Origin: Odontesthes bonariensis
Lineage: Eukaryota > Chordata > Actinopteri > Atheriniformes > Atherinopsidae
Direction: 5' to 3'
DNA length: 64,000 bases
Assembly (NCBI RefSeq): GCF_027942865.1
Contig: NC_134527.1
Location: 4,008,976 to 4,072,975, forward strand
In this document: positions 21,214-32,200 of the stretch, piece after piece
How positions within the stretch are numbered: position 1 is the stretch's first letter
Layout of the letters: each line of letters opens with the position of its first letter
The notes under the pieces: generated by a model
What the model saw: only the letters and a program-made list of their open reading frames with translations
What the model was told of the DNA's origin: nothing
The model's database searches: none
Position numbers and translations under genes: made by a program

Positions 21214-21468
21214 CTACGGGGTGAGTTTTGGTTCCTTGAATGGTCTTTGTTTCCCAATGTGGATATCTCTCATTGGGCTTGGCAAGGGGGCAAGTGGGGG
21301 CAACCTGGTGTAGTCAGGGGGCAAGACGTGGCCTCCTTTGAGGGACAGGAGGGTGATCTCCCTCTGGAGGATCTCAACTTGCTGGGACTGTCTTTTCACC
21401 AGGTCCTGGAGCCTCTGAATGGCCTCCTGGTCCATGTGTCTCCTGTTGTCCTGGAACTGCTGTCTGCC
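21214..21468 (-). CDS. possible terminal exon of an unrecognised coiled-coil protein
   Basis: After a candidate acceptor (CCGTCTGTAG|GGC) an 85-codon frame runs to TAG at 21214. It encodes GRQQFQDNRRHMDQEAIQ, the heptad-like LQDLVKRQSQQVEILQREI, a proline-rich PPLAPLPSP and a basic end FKEPKLTP. The amphipathic helix and proline tail look protein-like. No partner exon was identified upstream (toward 26 kb). It could be a degraded gene or part of a mobile element. Confidence 0.3.
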   Translation of the reverse strand, partial: GRQQFQDNRRHMDQEAIQRLQDLVKRQSQQVEILQREITLLSLKGGHVLPPDYTRLPPLAPLPSPMRDIHIGKQRPFKEPKLTP

Positions 21469-21700
21469 CTACAGACGGATGAGCATATGCACTAAATATT
21501 GTCTGGACAAACATGTATTCAGTACCTTTATGCCCGTCACTACAAATACAACTCAAGCTTAGACATGTTTAATTACGAATTCTATTCTGGACCCGTTTTC
21601 ATAGACTTTGGATGTAACGACGGGACCCTGGAGAGCAAACCAGAATACATGACATTATTATCAGCTTATACAGACAGATAAAGCTATGTGACGAAGCTGG

Positions 21701-22066
21701 GGCTTAAAAAATAAAGCGTTTTGCTTCTCAAAACAATATGCGTTCAAAAGAGCAATACAATTGTAGTAAAAGTAGTAAAATCCAGGAAAAAGTCAGACCT
21801 CACAATCTCTTGGCCCTATTTTCTCTCCCTTCGTATCACTGCCTGCTGTGCAGACCGAGCAGCAAACACCGTAACAGGCGTGGCTGTCGGCAACAGGCAG
21901 TGATACGAAGGGAGAGAAAATAGGGCCAAGCGATAGTGAGGTCTGACTTTTTCCTGGAGAACCATTTTGTGATGCAAATGTATTACTCTTTTGAACGCAT
22001 ATTGTTCTGAGAAGCAAAACGCTTTATTTTTGTGGCCCCAGCCAACTAGCGAGGCTGGAACTCAGT
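21701..22066. mobile_element. foldback MITE copy C, both outer ends missing
   Basis: The central palindrome (TTTTCTCTCCCTTCGTATCAC and complement) and parts of both arms (AATAAAGCGTTTTGCTTCTC and complement) remain. The AGGGATAGTTCGCC ends and TTAA sites are absent. Confidence 0.7.
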
Positions 22067-22344
22067 AAGCACGTTAAATGTAATGAACTTAAACATGTAT
22101 CATGCTGACTGAAGCTTTGTGCTTCTCAAAACGTTTTGCCCTGACAAAAGACATCATTGCCTTTAAATGCTTTGGGTACGACTCTGGCCTCTCTGCTCAT
22201 TCGATGAAAGAGATACATGCTGAAGTGGCCCCATCTAATATTTGCGTAATTTAGCAGGGCATGTTTGAACCAAAGAGCAATTCTCAAGAAGAAGCTAAAT
22301 CATGCCAGATGGTAACGTTTTCGCCTTCTGTTGCTATAAAGGCG

Positions 22345-23124
22345 TAGCCTAGAAATCTAGACGCCCCTAGCGGCCGCAAATGGAATTTGCTCCGGGGCTA
22401 GTCTAGTCACTTGTGGTCGTTTTGCGAGGTTCCAAATCAAAACTTAATCGAGCCAATCAAATCGTGAGGAGCGGGGTCGGAGGCCGGGCTACCTAGTAAC
22501 GACAGAGGTGGGACGTTTCAGTGTGTAGTTCCAGAGAGAGGTAAAAAAAAAAAAAAAAAGTTCCAGAGAGAGGTAAACAATGGCTGCGCCCGGCGAACAG
22601 GCTTTCCCCAGTCGATTGCGAGCATGAAGTACCGAAGACGGCGGGCCGATCTTCGTTTCAGAGCTGACAAAACTCTCCGGTAAGGCATTTGAACGGTCAA
22701 ATTCCGTTAACGGGACGAGAGCAGTCAAAACGGCAAAACCGGAAGCGCGTTGCTCACTGCGGCTAGCTTTAGTAGCGCTGAATTCGTGGGAACAAAATTG
22801 TAAATAGCCGGTATTTTGTCAGATTTTCAACACCTTGGGGGTCTAAACGACTATTTTCTCGCCTGAAAATGTTTCAAATGTTGCTAAAGTTATATATTTA
22901 CAGAGTTTAGAGCTTAAGAGAAATTAGCTTTTCAGGCCATAGACTACAAACCATTCCGTCGCGTTGACTACGTAAAACTTCTTCATGGCTCTGATTGGTT
23001 GTTGCGCCATCCTATTGCGTGGCGTTGAACTTGACAGACAGCCGTTTATCCCGCCCACACTGCTATCCAGCGTCACTAGACCCCTGTACAGCTTTTTGCT
23101 GTACGGGTCTGGATTACTAGGCTA
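22345..23124. mobile_element. hAT-like MITE with TAGCCTAG ends
   Basis: The ends TAGCCTAGAAATCTAGAC and complement-type ATTACTAGGCTA are bracketed by the direct repeat ATAAAGGCG (22336-22344 and 23125-23133). The central part 22738-22945 is the reverse of sequence in the MITE at 7876-9883, so the two families share a module. The interior is non-coding. Confidence 0.7.
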
Positions 23125-23489
23125 ATAAAGGCGTTTTCTACAGGTCTTTTGGACCAGTAGGTAAAAAGCATTGGGCCTCATGCAAGAACCGTTCGTACGC
23201 ACAGATTTGTTCTTAAATCGTCCGTACGAGTGATTTAAGAGAATTTGCGCATTCACCAATCTTTTCGTATTTTTACGTTTTCTTTCAGGTACGAACAGAA
23301 TTTACGTGTGATCCAGACCTGTCGTAGGAGTTTCGTAAAATAGTCCGCTGTTATTCCAATCAAGATTGCTTGACTACTGGATTTTATATTTAATTACTTT
23401 GAAGAAAACATAAATAAATATACATTATACCCCATAATTATGTTGACATTATTCTGTTTGAATCTGTAACGGGAAGCGCAGCGGCTGTC

Positions 23490-24112
23490 TTGCTACTTTT
23501 GGATGCCTTAGCGCGTCAGGCTCTTGGAAGAGACCGTGTGGAGACAGATGAATGGCTGACATCGCGATTAAGATTCCCAAGGACTGTGCTGCTGCAAATA
23601 TGCAGCTTTCTAGAGACACAACTCCAGAGAAAAACACGCCGATCAAACCCAGTTCCACCACACGTCCAGGTCCTCACCACCCTTGGATTTTTGGCCACTG
23701 AAACCTTTCAGAGGGAGATTGGAGACAGATCGGGGGTGTCCCAGTCCTCTGTGAGTCGTGCGCTCCCCTTGGTCATCAAAGCTCTCATCAGTTTATCACC
23801 CATGGTACATCAGTTTCCCCTACACCGCTGTCCAACAAGTACAGATTAAGAGGGACTTTCATCCCGTGGCTGGACTGCCAATCATAATTGGAGCACTAGA
23901 CACATATACGCATTCAAACACCCGTGCTGTCGGAAGCGCACTGAGCTGAAGGCCAGGTGGGTGTGTCTCGATGCCTCGTTCATGGCGCAATATTGCCATG
24001 AACGAGGGTCTCCATCTGAACCAGCCCAGGCAGACCAGAAGGTGTGGTGGCAGGAGACCCCCCTCGTGGACCACCCCATCAAAGTGCCATCATGATGAGG
24101 CAACAACTGACT
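23490..24112 (+). pseudogene. broken Harbinger transposase (HARBI1-like)
   Basis: The frame 23490-23849 encodes an N-terminal Harbinger domain with the helix-turn-helix stretch REIGDRSGVSQSSVSRALP. A second frame (about 23835-23900) continues QIKRDFHPVAGLPIIIGALD, the start of the DDE nuclease domain. After a deletion, a C-terminal fragment RWVCLDASFMAQYCHE appears near 23955-24005. Most of the DDE core is lost, and a frameshift separates the first two pieces, so no nuclease can be made. Confidence 0.7.
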
Positions 24113-24197
24113 GCACGGCTTTAGTTGCAGTCATCGAGCGCCTGCCCATGGCGAGGAGTTTTTTTTAAGCCATTTTCATATCAAACCATTTATTTTT

Positions 24198-24383
24198 TTA
24201 TTTCGGTGACATGGTATTAACAGCACTCGTAATTGCTTCCCATTTCTTCGCTTTAGCAGGTCCCGTAATTCCACTGCTGACACTGGTAAAAATGACAGAT
24301 TTTCCTTTTTGGATCTCTGAAAGCAGAACTTCAGTCTCAGAGCGCCTAAAGTTGTTCTTTTTGCGCCTTGATGCCATTCTCAT
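24198..24383 (-). pseudogene. Myb/SANT-like Harbinger accessory protein, N-terminal fragment
   Basis: RRKKNNFRRSETEVLLSEIQ followed by SSGITGPAKAKKWEAITSAV matches the Myb/SANT-like DNA-binding protein that accompanies Harbinger transposases. It is read opposite to the transposase. Only about 60 residues remain and the rest is deleted. Confidence 0.65.
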
Positions 24384-24653
24384 GACTCAACACTTCCTGG
24401 CACAGGAGAGAGGAAGCACAGCCTTGTATGGTATCATTTAGGGCGTGGAGAATGCATATCTACTATCCTCGTGCACGTGAACTTAGATACGCACAGGTGT
24501 GATTCATCATTTACGCAGGTCGTTTACACACTTTTTCCGAAGTTAAGAGCGCTTGTTGAATCTGACGTGGCGTGTTCGTACGAGACCTTCGTACGAAAAA
24601 TGTGAGAGAAATTTAGAATAAAAATACGAAAATGTTCTTGCATGAGTCCCATT

Positions 24654-26234
24654 GTTCTTGTTGTAGCTATAACTGTTCTCAGCCGATTCTGCAATGCTCA
24701 ACTTGCTGTGTGTAAGCGCCTCTCGATGCCCTGCCGTTGTTTGGCATGTGTGAACTACCAAAGAGGAACATGGTAGTTTAATGACGCCTTTTTTTGTAGA
24801 ACCCATATGTGAAGCGGGCCACAGTGCTAACATGTTTATTACCATGTTTGTATTCAAAACTAAGCTAATACAAATGCAACTAACTTCTCCACCTAGCTTG
24901 TGCTTGTGCAACTTTTCACCAACTGTTTATTCACTAACGGTAAGTGATATAATATAATAATTAGGCCTATCATTTCTACATATTTTCTTTAATTAATTTA
25001 CGCTTAATTTGCTCAATTAAATTGGGGATTTTTTAAAAGGCTTAGACAGGCTGGATATAGATAGTTAGATACTGTAGCTGGCTAGTTAGATATAGGCCTA
25101 CACAATTTAGTAACTAAATGTGTTTTGATACTTTAAATAAGTCTTTGATACGTTTTGCTTTATTTTATAACAGGATTTAACCTACAGAAATAAAATGCAG
25201 ATGATGGCTCGTTTAACTTAGCCTACCTCCACATGTTTTACAGTCATTAAATCCGCCGTGGACAATGTCATCATTCTTCACCTTCACTAGACATGGATAT
25301 ACTTTAGTATATTCTGCTGTAAAATGAGTCTTATATTTTCGTTTTTTACTCGAGGATTCACCCTCTGCCATTTGGCAGGATGCACAGTTTTGAGTGGTAA
25401 CTTAGGTGACTGTCAGAGAGTAAATCGAAGCCCTCCCACACCGAACGTTATTGGCTTATTTTGCTGACTAAACCAATCAGCGCTCCCTCTGACAAGCAGT
25501 CGCCCTGAACGCTGGTTGAACAGAGCACCGCTTTGGACAGATACGCACAGGTTTCACACCCCTCTCTCTCTCGTGCCTGCGCAGTCGAAACGCGCATGGT
25601 GCACGAGTTATTGTGTTGCCTGCACGCCCTCACTAGCATTGAAAAAAAAACCCCACTCCCTCGCATAGTCTAAAATCCGGGATATTTTATCCGACTTGCG
25701 GGCATCCGTGATTAACTATCAATATCAGGGAGACTCCCGGAGCTTCCGGGAGACTTGGGATGTCTGATAATCCCACCCTGGGTCTAGTTTGGACTGGTTC
25801 CTCCAATGATGACCTCACTTTTCTGAAACTGTAGGTTGTGCTCTGCTGATTCAAAGCAGGAATCCTCAGCCATAACATCGATGGCTGAAGCTGATGATAT
25901 GTACAATAACACATAAAAAAAAAAAAAACAAGATTTGTACTTGTTAACAAGGTCAAACACTTTCATTTAAAGTTAATTGTCAAAGTATCAACAAAGTGGC
26001 AAAAGTTTTTTCTAAAAGTGGAAAAAATAGCTTCCAAAATATTTGTAATGCAACAAATCAGACTTCCACTATTTAACTTTAGTTTTTAAATGATCCCAGA
26101 AGAACTGGAAACTTAAGTCAAACACGATGGGAGTCATGTTTTGAGTGGACTTTAAGGACTGTGGTGAGATTTGAGAGAAGGAAACGGTGTTGGCAATCTG
26201 TTTTATTCAGACTGTTGATGTGTCTTAACTGAAG
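24654..26234. other. intergenic, nothing recognised
   Basis: AT-rich DNA follows the Harbinger element and continues to the CFAP44 stop codon. Short minus-strand frames near 25500 and 25800-25960 show no domain or good splice context. An inverted CCCGGAGCTTCCGGGAG block at 25735-25753 is a small local palindrome. Confidence 0.4.
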
Positions 26235-29200
26235 TTACTGCTCAGACGTTACCATTTTCCTCTGCCTGGCACTGAGTTTTAGCTCCAGCTCCCTCTTCTG
26301 GTCCAAGAGGCTGGTCATCATGCGGAGATGCTCCGTGTTGCGCCTGGTCACCTCCATCAGAGCCTCCTTCGCCTCCTCTACCTTTGTCTGAATTTGACAA
26401 ACACGCATACAACCAGAGAGGGAACAATCAGTTCTATAACGATGAAAAGAAAAAGTGAAGATAAGTAGCCGATGGACACACACATCCCAGTCTTTGATCT
26501 CCTTGGCATGCGCAGCTTCTTTGAGGAGTTTCTCCCGTTTGAGCTCCTCCAGTCTCCTGTTCCCCGACAGCATCTGCAGAGACTCCAGATCCACCAGCTT
26601 CCCAAACTTTGTCAGCATCAGCTCATTGCACTGCATCTCCAGCTCTACTTGGACACACGTAAGAGCAGCCGAATAAAAACCCACAGATCAGGAAACACGC
26701 AGCTAAACATGCAACTGGATTAAAGAATGTAGGAACATTTCTCACAGTAATGTGCGACATAAACCCAGAGGTGGGTAGTAACGAGTTACATTTACTTGAG
26801 TAAGTTTTTGAAAACATTATACTTCTGGGAGTAGTTTTAAATCTCTATACTTTTTACTTTTCCTTGAGTAGATGTGTGCAGCAGAAACTGTCCTCTTACT
26901 CCGCTACATTAGGCTACAATGAGCTGGTTACTTTTCTTCTTACCTCTTTGGTATTCTATGCCTCATTATTTTTATCCCCCCGCGTACGCCTCATTTTAAT
27001 GTTTTATTCTGACAGAGAGAGAGACTTCCGCCAAAGGCTCTACCACCTGACTGTGTTCCACCAATCAGACGCAGCCGTGCAGTCTCGTCACGTGACCATA
27101 CTCGATCTCAGCAGCGGGACGGGTTAGCTTTAGCATTAGCAGTCGTAGCAAACAAACAAAGAAACAGATGAAAAATGTCAGAACCAACGGTGGGAAATGA
27201 AGACGCAGACGAGGCCTCATACTGAAAGCATGTTTACCTTACAAAGAGTGAGAAACAGCAGCTACATTATGTGTCTTCTGTGTCAACCAAAACAAACGCA
27301 CATTTCAGCAGAAACTCAACATCTAACCTGAGGAAACATGTAGCGCTAAGTTTCCTAAACTCGTTTTCCCCCCCATGGATAGGTGAATGTTTGTTTTTTA
27401 GGTTACATATGGGTTACACATGTTTTAAACGTTTCCTAAGTCTCTTATATTTTTTTACAGAAGTTCTTGAATTTACTTGGATTATTTCAATTTAAGCTAT
27501 TTTGTAATTAATTCATTCATTTTAATTTATTTTATCAATTGGATGAACTCTAATTTGCCTAAAGATGATTATTTAGTATTTTTGTCTGTCTGATTGAATG
27601 CTTGTGTTAACAAATAAATCAGACGTTACTCAACAGTTACTCAGTACTTGAGGAGTTTTTTCACCGAGCACTTTTTTACTCTTACTCAAGTAATTATTTG
27701 GATGACTACTTTTTACTTTTACTTGAGTCATATTATTCTGAAGTAACAGTACTTTTACTTGAGTACAATTTTTGGCTACTCTACCCACCTCTGCATAAAA
27801 ATGTATCATGGAGCCGGGCAGGACATATGGCTCTTACCCTGTATACCGGCTGCCATCTCCTTCAGTTCATGCTTGAGACTGACGCGCTGCTTGTGAGTTT
27901 GACCGGACAGATCTTTCACATCTCGCTTTTCCACCCCCAGTTGGTCGATGCGCTCCTGCAGCCTGTGCATCTCCGTCTTGTCCAGCACCAACGCCTCGCT
28001 CAGGTCCGACGGCACCGAGCCGTTGGTGACAAACTCAACCTGTTGGACGCATGGAAGAGATGGAAGAGCAAAGGGAAATCAAAAAGCTGCGTGTTTCATC
28101 TATGGTCGCTGGGAATTGCTCAGATAATCGGACTCCAAGCCTCACAAACAGGGCTAATACGCCGCCGTCAAAAACAAATCTCGATCCGAGCCCTGTACCT
28201 GCACAACAGTGCTCGTGGATTTGTTGTCATCCTGAAGACATCACCAGAAGCCACCAAAAATGTAAAGTGCGTTGTAAGCACAACCTAACTACTTCATATT
28301 CTGCCAATTTTGAACTGTCACACTTTAAAAACAAATAATTTTAGCATAAAAACTACATAAAAAATGTGTCCTAGCATAAAACATGTGTCCTCTTTCAGCC
28401 AATGTGACTTTCACAGCCTTCAGAACTTTACTTTTTGAATTAGAAGCCTCTAAATCACAGCAGTACCTTCCAAGGGCCAATCCTTTTTGCATTTTTCTTC
28501 TCTTTTCTGTAGTTTTCTGCCTTCATCCAGCTCCAGCTCCTTTCATAAATACCTTTCAGACCTTTTGAAACTTCAGCAAATAACTTTCTGCTAAATTTTC
28601 AGGATTTTTAGCTTTTTCTTTTTTTTTTTTTAGCATGGTCAGCTATCCCCATTCAGCTCACCAGCATTCTCACTGCTGTTTCACATGAACAGCTTCCTTT
28701 TCTAGTTGTGAGAATGCTGATTAAGCACAACTTAACTACTTCAGCATCCTTTCAGCTGGAGACGCCATTCAAACTTTAAAATGTACACAAGACATTCAGC
28801 TATAATTGAATGATGCAGCTTTTTAAAATATTCCGCCAATTTTGAACTGTCACAGTTTAAAAACAAATAATTTTAGCATTAAAACGTAGGAAAATGTGTC
28901 CTCTTTCAGCCAATGTTACTTTCATAGCCTTCAGAACTTTACTTTTTGAATTAGAAGCCTCTAAATCACAGCAGTACCTTCCAACTGCCAATCCTTTTTG
29001 CATTTTTCTTCTCTTTTCTGTAGTTTTCTGCCTCCATCCAGTTCCAGCTCCTTTAATAAATACCTTTCAGGCCTTATGAAACTTCATTAAATAACTTTTT
29101 CTTAGCATTATAAGCTATCCCCATTCAACTTCATCAGCATTCTCACTTTTTCTAGTTATTGTGAGAATGACTTTTGAATTAAATAACTTTTTTATGGGAC

Positions 29201-32200
29201 AAATAAAGCATTTTTTTTGCATTTTAACTTTTTTACCCTATGAACATTATTATCATTACTGTCATTATTTTAAACCTGGCTTTTATAAAAGTGCTCTGCA
29301 GAGATACAGGGTTAGCATTGTTATGCAATGCTCTCCAACCGGCTGTTTACCTGGAGCAGTCTGAGAGGAACCACCACATCCAGTTCATTCATTTTCTGCT
29401 GCTTCTCCTTGTTGATTAACTCCAAATCATCTTCCACTGCCAGCCGACTGCTCTTCAACACTTTCCTCTGCAAAAAAACAAAAATACACGCATACACTAA
29501 ATTGTGAGTGGGGGAAAAAAAAGGGTTGCAAACATGCCAGTGATAAAAACCGAAGGATGGAACGCAGTTTGACCTTCTTCATGAGGGTGTCGCTCTCTTT
29601 CTTCAGAGCTTCAGCGCTCTTTCTCTCCTCCACCAGCAGTTCCTCCAGGTCGAGCCGATGCTCGCGCAGCTGCAGGGTGTTCTCAAACAGCACTGGCTCG
29701 CAGCCTGGGAGATCAGACACACAGAATCTGACCAATGAGGACAAAAGCTAAAGTGCAGTGAAGGACAGAAACGGCAAAATGATGCAAAACTAAACCACGA
29801 GAGCCATGTTTATGAGAACACGAGTCATATCTTGGCCTTTAGGACTGTATATTTCAGATACCTTATACATTTTCTTTTCTTCTTCTTTTATATTTTTTAT
29901 TCATTTTGATTCATTTTTATTCATTTTTATTCATTTTTATTCATATTTCATTTTAATTCTCTTTTTATTGGTAGCAGGACAAGGAAGAATTTCACTGCCC
30001 ATTGTACTGTGTATGATTGTGTATGTGACAAATAGATCTATCTTGAATCTTGAATCTTATTACCTGCTTTCCTGCTTTACTGATAGCCAAGCTAGCACCA
30101 GAGCTCTCTATTTGTTCCTTATTATGGCATGACTTTGAATCCCTGGCCTAAGCTTTTTTTGGATGTTTGTTGTGGTCTTGACATACCAGTCAAGTATCCC
30201 GTTTTGGCCGGGAAAGTCCCGTATTTTATTATTCTTTCCGGCCCTCCTCCCGTATTAGTATTTTCCCTTAAATCACCCGTATTTTGTGTTTTTTTAAAAT
30301 AACAATACCCCGGGCCTGGGCGAAGTAAAAAACCCACAAAAAAACATTCCCAATCCGAGCTCTGTCACTAACCTTCCGATAACTGCCACCTGCAGTAGCC
30401 TTCTACAGGTTAGTGTGTGTCGTCAGATGATGAACTGACAACGTGCGAATAATACAGAAAAAAACAGAGATGGATGAGGAACACCACGACAGAGAAGGCA
30501 CTCCGCTTGCCAAAAAACTGCTCGCGGCGGGCGCCGGAAAATTTCCCTTATTTTAAAATCCAAAACTTGACAGGTATGGGTCTTGACAGGAAATAAATGA
30601 AGTCAGACGCAGCACAAAAAAGACGCCCCAAATTGAGCTAAAGCCAGGATTACAGAAATGTTTTTCTTTCTCTCTGCAGGTCTCTCGTGGTCCTGTAGCA
30701 AACGTTAGAGGGCCAGTGGACCTTCAATACTTCCCATACAGCATCACTGGTAATGTAATAGGAATATTTCTGACCTGCTGGGCAAACGCTGTAATCCAGA
30801 GCCGCTCCTTCTTCCTCTGCGTCGCTGTCAAACTCATCATCCCAGTCACTGTCGGAGTCGGAGTCTTCGTCGCTGTCCTTCTCTTCTTCTGCAAACAACG
30901 TGGGGTCAAAAAGGGCACAAAAAATAAAACGAGACACCCGGAAAGACCCTCACCTTCACTTCCTCCCTGCTCCCCTTTGTTCTTCGCACGTTTGACCTTC
31001 TTCTTAAAGACTTTGGTGAGGAACTCTTCAAACGGATTGTTTTCTCCCAGAGACGCCTGGAAGGCGGCAGTCAGAGCCTTGTCTCTCTCCTGCAGCTTGG
31101 CTATGTCTCTTTTCTTCAGTTCCAACTCTTCGTTACACTCCTCCAGCTTTGACTGAGGAAACAGGGATGGAAGGACGTATGTGAGTGTCTGTGAGCAGTG
31201 GTCAGAGGTTTAACACGACTGGCAGCATATAAGGAACTACATACATTTGGCCTGTGTGTTCATCTTTTATCCACAAAATAAATGACCTGCTCTGAGACAG
31301 ATTAGACCGTTGCCATGGCAAAGCCAGAGGTGAACGACCTTGGTGAGTTAAACTGAAAACTAACTCCTGATCTGCAGAATGTGTGAATGCTCAGAACAAA
31401 TGAGTTCCGTTACAGAGGAAAAACAGGCCTGAATGTCTCACGTACAAAATGGCTTTTTTTGGTCTACCAATTCATTCTAATATCGAGCAGCGTGTGCCAT
31501 CTTAAAGGGGACCTGTGATAAAACTAGGGCTGGGCAGCAATTAAAATGTTTAATCTAATTAATCACATGATTTCCCTGATTAATCGCGATTAATCGCATT
31601 TGTACGCAAAATCCAAAAATGAATCCAAAAGTAGTGTATAGCTTTTAGCATTTAGTTTTATTTTAAATGTGCTTCCATATAAATGAAAGTGCCATAACAT
31701 TTGTTGTGCAAACACACTTTTTTCTTCTTCTTTTTTTTCAATATATTTTTGGGGCTTTTTATGCCTTTAATGATAGGACAGTTGGAGAGAGACAGGAAGC
31801 AGGGGGCAGAGAGAGGGGGAAGACAGGCAGCAAAGGGCCGCTAGGTGCGGGACTCAAACCGGGGCCAGCTGCAGCGAGGACTATAGCCTCTGTACATGGG
31901 GCGCCTGCTCAACCCACTACGCCACGGACCCTGTTTGGTGAATCCGCCAATTACTTTCTTTTCCTGTTCCACAGCAGACAGCAGCAGACTTTTACAATAA
32001 TAAAATAAATAATAAAACCTGCGTTTTATGCGCGATAAAATATTTGTCGGCGTTAAATAATTAATTCGTTAACTCGATAATAACGAGTTAACTCACCCAG
32101 CCCTAATAAAAAGGCTTTTTTGGGTCTACCAATTCATTCTAATATCGAGCAGCGAGTGCCATCTTAAAGGGGACCTGTGATAAAAAATAACTTTTTCCGT

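Larger units (their letters stand above)
23173..24650. mobile_element. internally deleted PIF/Harbinger transposon
   Basis: The terminal inverted repeats GGGCCTCATGCAAGAAC (left) and the complement of GTTCTTGCATGAGTCCC (right) are flanked by ATT on both sides (23170-23172, 24651-24653). Inside are a broken Harbinger transposase on the plus strand and a Myb/SANT-like ORF on the minus strand. This convergent two-gene layout is standard for the superfamily. At 1.48 kb it is about half the usual autonomous length. Confidence 0.8.

Noticed and set aside
25784-25966. MAEDSCFESAEHNLQFQK as a first exon on the minus strand
   Set aside because: The frame is short, there are no good donor or promoter signals, and it could not be linked to the orphan exon at 21214.
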